Below the pieces are notes generated by a model. It was given only the letters and a program-made list of their open reading frames with translations. It ran no database searches and was not told the DNA's origin. Positions 18,581 through 27,549 of a DNA stretch of 64,000 nucleotides are shown here, one piece after another. The stretch covers positions 248,001 through 312,000 of the forward strand of contig NZ_BDQK01000016.1 in the NCBI RefSeq assembly GCF_003864295.1, given 5' to 3'. A program made the translations under genes and the position numbers. Position 1 is the first letter of the stretch, and the number at the start of each line of letters is the position of its first letter. The stretch comes from Aphanothece sacrum FPU1. GTDB taxonomy: Bacteria; Cyanobacteriota; Cyanobacteriia; Cyanobacteriales; Microcystaceae.

Positions 18581-19792
18581 CTAGTTTATTAGTTGAGATT
18601 TAGCAGGATTTTTGACTGATTTAGAAAACCAATGTAATAAATTAATGGCTAATAAAATCAATAATTGTCTGGTCATTTGTATGGCTAAAACTGTACCAGT
18701 ATCACCCCCTAATTGTGTGACTGTAGCTATCATTGCTTCCACTGCACCAGGGGTAAATGCTAATAATGAAGTAATGGTATCTACATGAGTAATTAAATGA
18801 AATTCATAGCCAATTCCTAAACAACAAAATACTAGGATAACCACTAAAAAGCTTTTAATTAATACCGCTTTCCATAGTCTATGAATAGTCTGCCAATCAA
18901 ATTTTAGTCCCGTAGAAAGAGCCACTAAAATGAGTCCAATAATGAATAAAATTCGGGGTACATAAAATTGATGAGGAAAGCTCCAAAATAGGGTAATTGC
19001 TAAGAGAAAAGACCCTAAAAATCCCGACGTGGGAAGATTTAACCACTTTCCTAATATAATTCCTAAACTACAACATCCCGCCAATGCTAAAAGATTAACA
19101 CTTGTTGGTACAGTATGAACGCTAAGATTTGTAGGCAATAAATATGTATTATTGGCATGATCCAGATTAGGAGCGAGAAAAGTTGCGATCGCGGGAACTA
19201 TTAATAAGACTAACATCATGCGCAGGTACTGCAGTACAGCAACTGAAGCTGCATCCGCCCCCAGTTCCTCACTCATGGCCACCACACTAGAAGCTGAACC
19301 GGGAATTGATCCTAAAAAGCTACTAATTTTGTCAATTCCTGTCCATTTTGACAGTAAATAACCATTGAACATACTTAGTGCGGCGGTGGTGATAATACAC
19401 AATAATAGGGGTATGGTGTAATGTTGAGCCAGACTGAGGGTTTCCGGGGAGAAACGAGCGGCCGAGGACACTCCAATCAAAGCTTTACCAACGGTGATAA
19501 AATTAGAAGGTAGGGGCTTAGGAGTGCCTTGAATGAAGGCATAGACAATGCCTAAGACTAAGGGGCCCATTAGCCAGGCTACAGGAACCTTAAGCCAGTT
19601 AAAGAGGAACCCGGTGGCTACGGCCAAGGCTAAGGGTTCAAGGACACTGTATATCTTTTTCCCACCTAAAATCATAGACTCCTGCCAAGTGATTAAAGAG
19701 TCGTCATCTGTGTTAACTAAGAGTTGGGGGTTAAGAGAAACAAAGCGCACCCAATTAGTGGTTAGATAGGTAAAAATAGCGAGTAAATTCAA
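18581..19792 (-). CDS. AbrB-family integral membrane protein (putative transporter)
   Basis: A hydrophobic protein of up to 403 residues with roughly ten membrane segments and two related halves. Each half has the AbrB (PF05145, 'ammonia monooxygenase/duplication') signature, such as LGSIPGSASSVVAMSEELGAD and LLAFTPGAVEAMIATVTQLG. The family is often mislabelled as ammonia monooxygenase; transport or regulation are suggested roles, none proven for this gene. The longest frame uses a TTG at 19790-19792; an ATG at 19673-19675 would remove 39 residues and keeps all membrane segments, so the start is uncertain. Confidence 0.8.
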   Translation of the reverse strand: MNLLAIFTYLTTNWVRFVSLNPQLLVNTDDDSLITWQESMILGGKKIYSVLEPLALAVATGFLFNWLKVPVAWLMGPLVLGIVYAFIQGTPKPLPSNFITVGKALIGVSSAARFSPETLSLAQHYTIPLLLCIITTAALSMFNGYLLSKWTGIDKISSFLGSIPGSASSVVAMSEELGADAASVAVLQYLRMMLVLLIVPAIATFLAPNLDHANNTYLLPTNLSVHTVPTSVNLLALAGCCSLGIILGKWLNLPTSGFLGSFLLAITLFWSFPHQFYVPRILFIIGLILVALSTGLKFDWQTIHRLWKAVLIKSFLVVILVFCCLGIGYEFHLITHVDTITSLLAFTPGAVEAMIATVTQLGGDTGTVLAIQMTRQLLILLAINLLHWFSKSVKNPAKSQLIN

Positions 19793-20034
19793 GGCAAAAT
19801 AAGATCGATTTTAGAATATAATATAATTTTAGCGCATTTGATTCACTTAATGCTACCCTCTGGATAACTTTTCTGATGAAAAATCAAGTTCTTAGTTAGG
19901 GCTTTAGCCTGTAAAAAAGTTATAAATGACTGACTACAAGCCTAAATAAATGAATTTTGTCGTTAAGATTTTATCCATGAGAAAGGGTTGATAAAATCCT
20001 AGAAAATTTGCTCCCTATCAATAGGAAATTAATT

Positions 20035-21000
20035 ATGGAAAAATTTGCTCTTGAATTTACTTTGTATGAGAATAATTTAAGTGTATCAGAATTGTTATAT
20101 AAATATCTCAATCAATACTGTTCTGCTTCCGAATTTACCACCGAATTTAAACGGAGATCCCATTTATTTGTTCCCATCAATAAGCCCAGATATCTAGAAA
20201 AAGTAGGTAAGGGAGAAATTGCAGCAGATGGCTTTATTTGGGATCTAGAAGATAGCATACCCACAGAACAAAAACAAGCAGCAAGAGACAGTATTAAACA
20301 CATTCCTCCTAAACCTGGCAATGTGGAATATAATGTTAGAATTAATGTGGGTGATGTTCAAGAATTAGCGGCTGATATTAAAGCGATCGCTCAATTTCCT
20401 TTTGATTCTATTACTTTACCAAAAGGAGAATCTGCGGCTGAAATTTATCATCTGATGGAGACAATAGGAACCGATAAAAATTATATTGTTACCATTGAAA
20501 CAATTAAAGGTCTTAATGCAGTAGATGAAATTGCCAGCGTGTTAAGAAAAGGCAAAGATGGGTTAGGATTTGGCGTAGGTGATATTTCAACAGATTTAGA
20601 GGTAGCGCGAATTTCAACTTTTGAGAGTCCCCTATTTCAACAAATTTTAGGGATGATTGCTTTAACGGGTAAAAAATACGGACTGGATTTATTTGATAGT
20701 GTTTCAGCTAAATTTAATAAGCCAGAAAATGCTCGTAATGAAGCCCAACTTTCTCGTCATATTTTTGGATTTACAGGCAAAAAATTAATTAATCCTAAAC
20801 AATTAGAAGCCATTAATTCAGTCTATTCACCCAAATTATCAGAAATTGAAGAACATTTAGCCACCTTAGAATCATTTCTCGGTTCTGGAGAAACTAATGC
20901 TCATGTGGTAGGAGGTGAATATAAAGGAATGCCTGCTTTTAAGAAAGCCGATCACAAAATCAAGAAGTATTTGAGACAAGGTTATCTTATTTTAAAATAA
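20035..21000 (+). CDS. HpcH/HpaI aldolase / CitE-like lyase family protein
   Basis: A 321-residue TIM-barrel protein: HLFVPINKPRYLEKVGKGEI, the metal-site aspartate region DGFIWDLEDSIP, arginine-bearing NVRINVG, catalytic-site glutamate in VTIETIKGL and the FGVGDISTDL segment. CitE-like enzymes cleave or form acyl-CoA C-C bonds ((3S)-malyl- or citramalyl-CoA type); the substrate is undetermined. I chose ATG 20035 over an in-frame TTG at 20008. The next gene is an SDR protein 76 bp downstream; both probably belong with the MmgE/PrpD gene at 24780. Confidence 0.8.
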   Translation: MEKFALEFTLYENNLSVSELLYKYLNQYCSASEFTTEFKRRSHLFVPINKPRYLEKVGKGEIAADGFIWDLEDSIPTEQKQAARDSIKHIPPKPGNVEYNVRINVGDVQELAADIKAIAQFPFDSITLPKGESAAEIYHLMETIGTDKNYIVTIETIKGLNAVDEIASVLRKGKDGLGFGVGDISTDLEVARISTFESPLFQQILGMIALTGKKYGLDLFDSVSAKFNKPENARNEAQLSRHIFGFTGKKLINPKQLEAINSVYSPKLSEIEEHLATLESFLGSGETNAHVVGGEYKGMPAFKKADHKIKKYLRQGYLILK

Positions 21001-21076
21001 TTCTTTGGTGGGAATTGCCCACCCTATGCAAGTCTAAGCTACTGCTATAAAAAACTCAAAAAATCACCCAATAATT

Positions 21077-21826
21077 ATGGATATCAACTTACAAAATAAA
21101 CTCGCCTTAGTAACAGGTTCTAGCCGAAATATTGGCAAAGCTATAGTCAAAGAATTAGCTTATCATGGGGCTACAGTTGTTATTAATGCTCGTACCAGTC
21201 AAGAAGAAGCAGAAAAAACAGTCAAAGAGATAGAAATTTTAGGAGGAAAAGCCATCTATGTTTTAGCCGATGTGGGGGATGAAATACAAGTTAAAAATAT
21301 GGTTAGAACGGTTTTAGAACAGTTAGGAGCAATTGATATTTTAATCAATAATACAGGATTAAGACGTTCTTGTTCTATAACTGAAATGACAACAGAACAA
21401 TGGCGTAATGTTTTAGCGGTTAATTTAGACGGGCCTTTCTTTTGCTGTCGAGAAGTTGTCCCCAGTATGTTAGCTAAAGGTGGGGGAACAATTATTAATG
21501 TATCAGGACTTAATGCTTTTATTGGACGTGCTAACTGGAGTCATGTTTGTGCTTCAAAAATGGGAGCGATCGGCTTAACTAAAGCATTAGCGGTAGAATT
21601 AGCACTAAATAATATTACTGTTAATCATATTGTTCCAGGTCTAATTGATACAACCCAAGGCTATTCAAACGATAAATTAATCAAAAAAGATCCTTCAGCT
21701 TCTCCTCAAAAACGGTTAGGACTACCGGAAGAAATTGCCAGTATGTGTCTATATTTAGCATCAGATGCTGCCCGTTTTATTACGGGTCAAACCTTACATA
21801 TTAATGGGGGTGCATTGCGATATTAA
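21077..21826 (+). CDS. SDR-family protein lacking the catalytic tyrosine
   Basis: A 249-residue classical short-chain dehydrogenase/reductase scaffold: NAD(P)-binding TGSSRNIG (13-20), NNTG (91-94), Ser143 in NVSG and Lys161 in CASK. In the YxxxK motif the tyrosine position is Val157 (HVCASK), so the usual proton donor is missing. The C-terminal GQTLHINGG is normal. Either the enzyme works differently, or it has lost reductase activity and binds cofactor only. It follows the CitE-like gene on the same strand. Confidence 0.85.
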   Translation: MDINLQNKLALVTGSSRNIGKAIVKELAYHGATVVINARTSQEEAEKTVKEIEILGGKAIYVLADVGDEIQVKNMVRTVLEQLGAIDILINNTGLRRSCSITEMTTEQWRNVLAVNLDGPFFCCREVVPSMLAKGGGTIINVSGLNAFIGRANWSHVCASKMGAIGLTKALAVELALNNITVNHIVPGLIDTTQGYSNDKLIKKDPSASPQKRLGLPEEIASMCLYLASDAARFITGQTLHINGGALRY

Positions 21827-22064
21827 ATAAGTAAATACCCATAAATAAAAGAATGTTTGTAGTAATTCTTTTAGGAATAACAAGTTTTGTTTAATATGAG
21901 GCTAAAGCCATTACTACAAATTTTTATATTTTATAATAATGACAAGTTGCTCAAGATCTTTGTTATAATTGTAACTTAATATAAATATAGCAAGATAATC
22001 TTAAGATAACGCGATTTTCCTCTCCCAATTAAGATACCATTATTGATAATCGCAGTAGAAAGCC

Positions 22065-22922
22065 ATGACCATCACCCAAACCCTATCCCTTACTAATACC
22101 CCAGCAAAACATGAGATAATCTATCCTCAAGGAGAATTTTGGAGTGACGAACCCCCATTGGAAACTAACTTACATCTGACTCAAATTATTTTATTGATTA
22201 AATGTTTAGAATGGCTATGGCAAGATAGAGAAGATTACTTTGCAACAGGGAATTTAACAATTTATTATAGTCCCAATCAGAAGAAATCAGAATTCTTTCG
22301 TGGCCCAGATTTTTTTGTAGTATTAGGAACAACCCGCAATGAAAACCGTAGAAGTTGGGTAGTATGGCAAGAAGAGGGAAAATATCCCAATGTAATTATT
22401 GAAATATTATCTGATAGTACCGCCAAAACAGATAGAGAAGAGAAGAAACAAATCTATCAAGATACCTTTCGGACTCCTGATTATTTTTGGTTTGAGCCTT
22501 ATAGTTTAGAATTTAAAGGATATACGTTAATTAGGGGAAAATATCAAGAGATTGAAGCCAATGAAAATGGCTGGTTATGGAGTGAAGAATTAGGCTTATA
22601 TTTAGGAATATATGAGTCTAAATTGCGTTATTTTAGTCCTAATGGGGAATTAATATTAACACCTGAAGAAGCCAATCTTCAAGAAAGACAAGAAAAAGAA
22701 TTAGCCTTACAACAACAGGAATATGAACGCCAGCAAAAAGAGTTAGCTTTACAACAACAGGAATATGAACGGCAACAGAAAGAGTTAGCCTTACAACAAC
22801 AGGAATATGAACGCCAGCAAAAAGAATATGAACGTCAACAAAAAGAATTAGCTTTGCAAAAAATTGCCGAATTAACGGCAAGATTAAGAGAGTTAGGCAT
22901 CAATACCGATGAAAATTTGTGA
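22065..22922 (+). CDS. Uma2-family putative endonuclease with Q-rich coiled coil (paralogue 1)
   Basis: A 285-residue protein. Residues 1-200 are a Uma2 (DUF820) domain of the PD-(D/E)XK nuclease fold; the likely metal-site residues lie in [20 protein letters not shown] and the KTDREEKK run. Residues 210-270 are a coiled coil of tandem [14 protein letters not shown] units (14 residues, two heptads). The Uma2 part is nearly identical to paralogues at 23051, 23881, 26389 and 30162. Uma2 genes are hugely expanded in cyanobacteria; function is unproven. Start: ATG after a conserved TTATTGATAATC leader. Confidence 0.8.
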   Translation: MTITQTLSLTNTPAKHEIIYPQGEFWSDEPPLETNLHLTQIILLIKCLEWLWQDREDYFATGNLTIYYSPNQKKSEFFRGPDFFVVLGTTRNENRRSWVVWQEEGKYPNVIIEILSDSTAKTDREEKKQIYQDTFRTPDYFWFEPYSLEFKGYTLIRGKYQEIEANENGWLWSEELGLYLGIYESKLRYFSPNGELILTPEEANLQERQEKELALQQQEYERQQKELALQQQEYERQQKELALQQQEYERQQKEYERQQKELALQKIAELTARLRELGINTDENL

Positions 22923-23050
22923 TTTTGCCAGAGACTAAAAATAACCTTATCCCCCTACACATCAATTTAGTGAATTTCAACATAGGGGATAGATTATTTT
23001 ACAGAATTAGAAGTGTAAAATATTATTATCGATAATCAGAACCTAAAGCC

Positions 23051-23803
23051 ATGACCATCACTCAAACTCTATCTCCTAGCCATACTCACCCCAATAATGA
23101 GATAATCTATCCTCAAGGAGAATTTTGGAGTGACGAACCCCCATTGGAAACTAACTTACATCTGACTCAGATTATTTTATTGATTAAATGTTTAGAATGG
23201 CTATGGCAAGATAGAGAAGATTACTTTGCAACAGGGAATTTAACAATTTATTATAGCCCCAATCAAAAGAAATCAGAATTCTTTCGTGGCCCAGATTTTT
23301 TTGTAGTATTAGGAACAACCCGCAATGAAAACCGTAGAAGTTGGGTAGTATGGCAAGAAGAGGGAAAATATCCCAATGTAATTATTGAAATATTATCTGA
23401 TAGTACCGCCAAAACAGATAGGGAAGAAAAGAAACAAATCTATCAAGATACCTTTCGGACTCCTGATTATTTTTGGTTTGAGCCTTATAGTTTAGAATTT
23501 AAAGGATATACTTTAATTAGGGGAAAATATCAAGAGATTGAAGCCAATGAACAAGGATGGTTATGGAGTGAGGAATTAGATTTATATTTAGGAATATATG
23601 AGTCTAAATTACGTTATTTTACAGTTGATAGAGAGTTAGTGCCAACACCTGAAGAAGCGGCCATTCAACAACAGCAAGAGAAGGAATACGAACGGCAACA
23701 GAAAGAATATGAACGTGAACAAAAAGAATTAGCTTTGAAAAAGATAGAGGAATTAACAGCAAAATTGAAAGAATTAGGCATCAATACCGAGGAAAATTTG
23801 TGA
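23051..23803 (+). CDS. Uma2-family putative endonuclease (paralogue 2, short tail)
   Basis: A 250-residue sister of the gene at 22065. The nuclease-fold domain is almost unchanged at nucleotide level, including many silent positions, which points to recent duplication or gene conversion. The coiled-coil tail is shortest here, with only two EYERQQK-type units before the shared C-terminus [19 protein letters not shown]. The N-terminal dozen residues (SPSHTHPNNEI) match paralogues 4 and 5 rather than 1 and 3. The leader holds the palindrome TTATCGATAA 18-20 bp before the ATG. Confidence 0.8.
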   Translation: MTITQTLSPSHTHPNNEIIYPQGEFWSDEPPLETNLHLTQIILLIKCLEWLWQDREDYFATGNLTIYYSPNQKKSEFFRGPDFFVVLGTTRNENRRSWVVWQEEGKYPNVIIEILSDSTAKTDREEKKQIYQDTFRTPDYFWFEPYSLEFKGYTLIRGKYQEIEANEQGWLWSEELDLYLGIYESKLRYFTVDRELVPTPEEAAIQQQQEKEYERQQKEYEREQKELALKKIEELTAKLKELGINTEENL

Positions 23804-23880
23804 TTTTGCCGGAGGCTAAAAATAACCTTTGCAGAATTAGAATTGTAAGATATTATTATCGATAATCAGAGCCTAAAGCC

Positions 23881-24735
23881 ATGACCATCACTCAAACCCT
23901 ATCCCCTACTAATACCCCAGCAAAACATGAGATAATCTATCCTCAAGGAGAATTTTGGAGTGACGAACCCCCATTGGAAACTAACTTACATCTGACTCAG
24001 ATTATTTTATTGATTAAATGTTTAGAATGGCTATGGCAAGATAGAGAAGATTACTTTGCAACAGGGAATTTAACAATTTATTATAGCCCCAATCAAAAGA
24101 AATCAGAATTCTTTCGTGGCCCAGATTTTTTTGTAGTATTAGGAACAACCCGCAATGAAAACCGTAGAAGTTGGGTAGTATGGCAAGAAGAGGGAAAATA
24201 TCCCAATGTAATTATTGAAATATTATCTGATAGTACCGCCAAAACAGATAGGGAAGAAAAGAAACAAATCTATCAAGATACCTTTCGGACTCCTGATTAT
24301 TTTTGGTTTGAGCCTTATAGTTTAGAATTTAAAGGATATACTTTAATTAGGGGAAAATATCAAGAGATTGAAGCCAATGAACAAGGATGGTTATGGAGTG
24401 AGGAATTAGATTTATATTTAGGAATATATGAGTCTAAATTACGTTATTTTACAGTTGATAGAGAGTTAGTGCCAACACCGGAAGAAGCGGCCATTCAACA
24501 ACAGCAAGAGAAGGAATACGAACGCCAACAGAAAGAGTTAGCCTTACAACAACAGGAATATGAACGTCAACAAAAAGAATATGAACGTCAACAAAAAGAA
24601 TATGAATGTCAACAAAAAGAATTAGCCTTGCAACAACAGGAATATGAATGTGAACAAAAAGAATTAGCCTTAAAAAAGATAGAGGAATTAACAGCAAAAT
24701 TGAAAGAATTAGGCATTAATTCTGAGAAAATTTAG
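23881..24735 (+). CDS. Uma2-family putative endonuclease (paralogue 3, long tail)
   Basis: A 284-residue member of the array. The domain sequence equals paralogue 2, while the N-terminus ([11 protein letters not shown]) follows paralogue 1: a mosaic. The tail has about seven heptad units, some with an R-to-C change ([14 protein letters not shown]) not seen elsewhere. It ends [11 protein letters not shown]. It lies 44 bp upstream of the MmgE/PrpD gene. Leader sequence is nearly the same as that of paralogue 2. Confidence 0.8.
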   Translation: MTITQTLSPTNTPAKHEIIYPQGEFWSDEPPLETNLHLTQIILLIKCLEWLWQDREDYFATGNLTIYYSPNQKKSEFFRGPDFFVVLGTTRNENRRSWVVWQEEGKYPNVIIEILSDSTAKTDREEKKQIYQDTFRTPDYFWFEPYSLEFKGYTLIRGKYQEIEANEQGWLWSEELDLYLGIYESKLRYFTVDRELVPTPEEAAIQQQQEKEYERQQKELALQQQEYERQQKEYERQQKEYECQQKELALQQQEYECEQKELALKKIEELTAKLKELGINSEKI

Positions 24736-24779
24736 TAAATTTAATCAATTTTATCCTTAACAATATTGTTAAAAAAAAC

Positions 24780-26282
24780 ATGAAAATTCATCAAGTCCGA
24801 ACCTATCCTTCTAAAGTTTATTTACCCCGTGAAGATCAATTAGCTTGGAAAATTGCCTCTGTTGCTTCTGATAATGTCGAAGTCGAAAAAGACGTAATAG
24901 AAATGATTATTAACCGTATTATTGATAATGCGGCCGCTGCTTGTGCAGCCCTTAATTATCATGGGGTACAAACAGCTAGGGCCCAAGCTTTAGCCCATCC
25001 CCGTCAAGGTGGGGCCACCCTTTTTGGTGTTACTCCAGAAACTACCGTCTGTGCAGAATGGGCAGCCTGGGCTAATAGTGTAGCCGTCCGAGAACTCGAT
25101 TATCATGATACCTTTCATGCGGCTGATTATTCCCATCCAGGAGACAATATCGCCTCAATTTTAGCTGTAGCGCAACAATGCGATCGCAATGGTGCAGATT
25201 TAATTCGGGGGTTAGCTACAGGATACGAAATTCAGATTGATCTCGTCAAGGGAATATGTCTGCATAAGCACAAAATTGACCATATTGCCCATTTAGGCCC
25301 CTCAGTCGCTGCCGGAATTGGTTCTTTGTTAGGATTAGACACAGAAACCATCTATCAATCAGTACAACAAGCCGCCCATACTACCATTACCACCCGACAG
25401 TCTCGCAAAGCAGACATCTCCAGTTGGAAAGCTTACGCCCCTGCTTATGCAGGTAAAAACGCCCTAGAAGCCGTAGATCGTTGTATGCGGGGGGAAGGTT
25501 CCCCTTCACCCATTTATGAGGGAGAAGATAGCATTATTGCTTGGATTTTGGGGGGACCTGATGCTGTTTATGAAGTGCCTTTACCCGAACCGGGAGAACC
25601 CAAACGGGGCATTCTTGAATCTTATACTAAAGAACACGCAGCAGAATATCAGGCCCAAGGTTTAATTGATTTAGCCTTTCGCATGAGAACTCAAATTGAT
25701 GATTTTGAGAAGATTAAGGAAATTGTGATTCATGGCAGTCACCAAACTCATTATGTCATTGGTACAGGTTCAGGTGATCCACAAAAAATCGATCCCAATG
25801 CCAAACGAGAAACCCTGGATCATTCTATCATGTATATCTTTACTGTAGCGTTACAGGACGGACGCTGGCATCATTTTGACTCTTATACCCCAGAACGGGT
25901 CAGTCGTCCCGATACGGTGCGTTTATGGCATAAAGTACGGACATTAGAAGATCCCGAATGGACAAGACTGTATCATCATCCTAACCCGAAAGAACGAGCT
26001 TTTGGGGCGCGAGTTGAGATATTTTTGGAAGATGGGTCTAAAATTGAGGATCAATTAAGGGTTGCTAATGCTCATTCTTATGGGGAAAAACCTTTTCAAA
26101 GACCCAATTATATTCATAAGTTTAAGACCTTAACTGAAGCCATTATTGAACCTCAAGAACAGGAATTTTTCTTAGATTTAGTTCAGCAATTACCTACACT
26201 TAAAACGGAGGATTTAAGAAAACTTAATTTAATCGCGGTGAAAGGTTATTTATTAGAGAATTCTTTATCGGGAATTTTTTGA
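24780..26282 (+). CDS. prpD: MmgE/PrpD family protein (2-methylcitrate dehydratase-like)
   Basis: A 500-residue MmgE/PrpD protein of normal length. Landmarks include [14 protein letters not shown], the catalytic-region ELDYHDTF and [16 protein letters not shown], and [12 protein letters not shown]. PrpD dehydrates 2-methylcitrate in the methylcitrate cycle of propionate; other family members act on related tricarboxylates such as citrate or aconitate. No methylcitrate synthase or methylisocitrate lyase gene is in the window, but a CitE-like lyase and an SDR protein lie upstream on the same strand, so a small C-C-cleaving acid pathway is possible. A second, truncated copy of its 5' end is found at 30991. 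Confidence 0.88.
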   Translation: MKIHQVRTYPSKVYLPREDQLAWKIASVASDNVEVEKDVIEMIINRIIDNAAAACAALNYHGVQTARAQALAHPRQGGATLFGVTPETTVCAEWAAWANSVAVRELDYHDTFHAADYSHPGDNIASILAVAQQCDRNGADLIRGLATGYEIQIDLVKGICLHKHKIDHIAHLGPSVAAGIGSLLGLDTETIYQSVQQAAHTTITTRQSRKADISSWKAYAPAYAGKNALEAVDRCMRGEGSPSPIYEGEDSIIAWILGGPDAVYEVPLPEPGEPKRGILESYTKEHAAEYQAQGLIDLAFRMRTQIDDFEKIKEIVIHGSHQTHYVIGTGSGDPQKIDPNAKRETLDHSIMYIFTVALQDGRWHHFDSYTPERVSRPDTVRLWHKVRTLEDPEWTRLYHHPNPKERAFGARVEIFLEDGSKIEDQLRVANAHSYGEKPFQRPNYIHKFKTLTEAIIEPQEQEFFLDLVQQLPTLKTEDLRKLNLIAVKGYLLENSLSGIF

Positions 26283-26298
26283 AATATGAACATTTTTG

Positions 26299-26319
26299 GT
26301 ACAGGCTAGAAGCCTGTAC
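26299..26319 (+). terminator. Hairpin after prpD
   Basis: GTACAGGCT, AGA, AGCCTGTAC: a perfect 9-bp stem starting 17 bp after the prpD stop. No T-run follows, so terminator activity is only suggested. Confidence 0.4.
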
Positions 26320-26388
26320 GATGAACAGATGTTAGTATATATTCATCGTGCTAAAACCCATTATGTCAGTTTACCAACTCAACCAGTA

Positions 26389-27120
26389 ATGACGACAACT
26401 CAAACCCTATCTCCTAGCCATACTCACCCCAACAATGAGATAATCTATCCTCAAGGAGAATTTTGGAGTGATGAACCCCCATTGGAAACTAACTTACATC
26501 TGACTCAAATTATTTTATTGATTAAATGTTTAGAATGGCTATGGCAAGATAGAGAAGATTACTTTGCCACAGGGAATTTAACGATTTATTATAGTCCCAA
26601 TCAAAAGAAATCAGAATTCTTTCGTGGCCCCGATTTTTTTGTAGTATTAGGAACAACTAGAAACCCAAAGCGAAAAAGTTGGGTAGTCTGGCAAGAAGAG
26701 GGAAAATATCCTAATGTAATTATTGAAATATTATCTGATAGTACTGCTAAAACAGATAGGGAGGAAAAGAAAGAAATTTATCAAAATACTTTTAGAACTC
26801 CTGATTATTTTTGGTTTGAGCCTTATAGTTTAGAGTTTGAAGGATATACATTAATTAGAGGAAAATATCAACCCATTGAACCCAATGAACAAGGATGGTT
26901 ATGGAGTGAGGAATTGGGCTTATATTTAGGAATTTATGAAGATAAATTACGTTATTTTAGTGCTAATGGGGAATTAATCCCAACGCCTGAAGAAGCGGCC
27001 ATTCAACAAAAGCAACAGAAGGAATATGAACGTCAACAAAAAGAATTAGCTTTGCAAAAAATTGCCGAATTAACCGCAAGATTAAGAGAATTAGGCATTA
27101 ATCCTGATGAAAATTTGTGA
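26389..27120 (+). CDS. Uma2-family putative endonuclease (paralogue 4)
   Basis: A 243-residue Uma2 protein starting MTTTQTLSPSHTHPNNEI. It differs from paralogues 1-3 at several domain positions (NPKRKSW, EEKKEIYQNTF, QPIEPNEQG), defining with paralogue 5 a second subgroup. The tail is short: one [14 protein letters not shown] unit. An in-frame TTG at 26296 would add 31 residues, but that upstream stretch is shared with the leader of paralogue 5, where it holds a stop codon; so the ATG at 26389 is preferred. Confidence 0.8.
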   Translation: MTTTQTLSPSHTHPNNEIIYPQGEFWSDEPPLETNLHLTQIILLIKCLEWLWQDREDYFATGNLTIYYSPNQKKSEFFRGPDFFVVLGTTRNPKRKSWVVWQEEGKYPNVIIEILSDSTAKTDREEKKEIYQNTFRTPDYFWFEPYSLEFEGYTLIRGKYQPIEPNEQGWLWSEELGLYLGIYEDKLRYFSANGELIPTPEEAAIQQKQQKEYERQQKELALQKIAELTARLRELGINPDENL

Positions 27121-27172
27121 TTTTTTGCAGGATAAAAATAACCTTGGGGTTTTAAACCCAAATTTTCGATAA

Positions 27173-27192
27173 GGGTCAACAGCCGTTGACCC
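27173..27192. repeat. GGTCAACGGCCGTTGACC palindrome family, variant
   Basis: GGGTCAAC, AGCC, GTTGACCC; 8-bp arms. It lies between convergent genes (Uma2 paralogue 4 and the PEP-CTERM pseudogene). Full-length members are at 36529, 45751 and 46718. Confidence 0.75.
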
Positions 27193-27540
27193 CTACGAAT
27201 TATTTATTTTTTGTTAGTTTTCTTGGCTAATTTTCGTTTGAATGTTGCACCAAATCCCAGAGCGGTTCCTGCACCAAGGACAGTTAAAGGTTCAGGTATC
27301 GGTTGCGGAGTACCTACTGTGATGGTGTAAAATGTCTCTTCTCCAGTGCGAAAGAAAGCGCCTAGATTGCTACCTACTCCAAATAGGCTATAACCATCTG
27401 CATTGGGTAAACTATTAAAGTTAGTAAGCGCAATCGTTGCCGTCTTGTCTGTTAAAAATTCCCAATCGGTTAAATCAGCTAGGGTAAAGGTAGTTGTCGT
27501 GGGACTGCTCGCTAAACCCGTAAAGGAGAGGGAAAACCCT

Positions 27541-27549
27541 AACACTCCG
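27541..27549. repeat. Target site duplication of IS4 copy 2, left
   Basis: AACACTCCG, identical to 28823-28831 on the other side of the element. Confidence 0.95.

Noticed and set aside
22680-24660. Possible CRISPR array (regular short repeats)
   Set aside because: The repeats are in-frame codons of coiled-coil heptads without unique spacers; they are protein repeats.
22639-24697. Long minus-strand frames within the Uma2 genes
   Set aside because: Val/Leu/Ile/His repeats are the antisense of the Gln/Glu-rich coiled-coil repeats.
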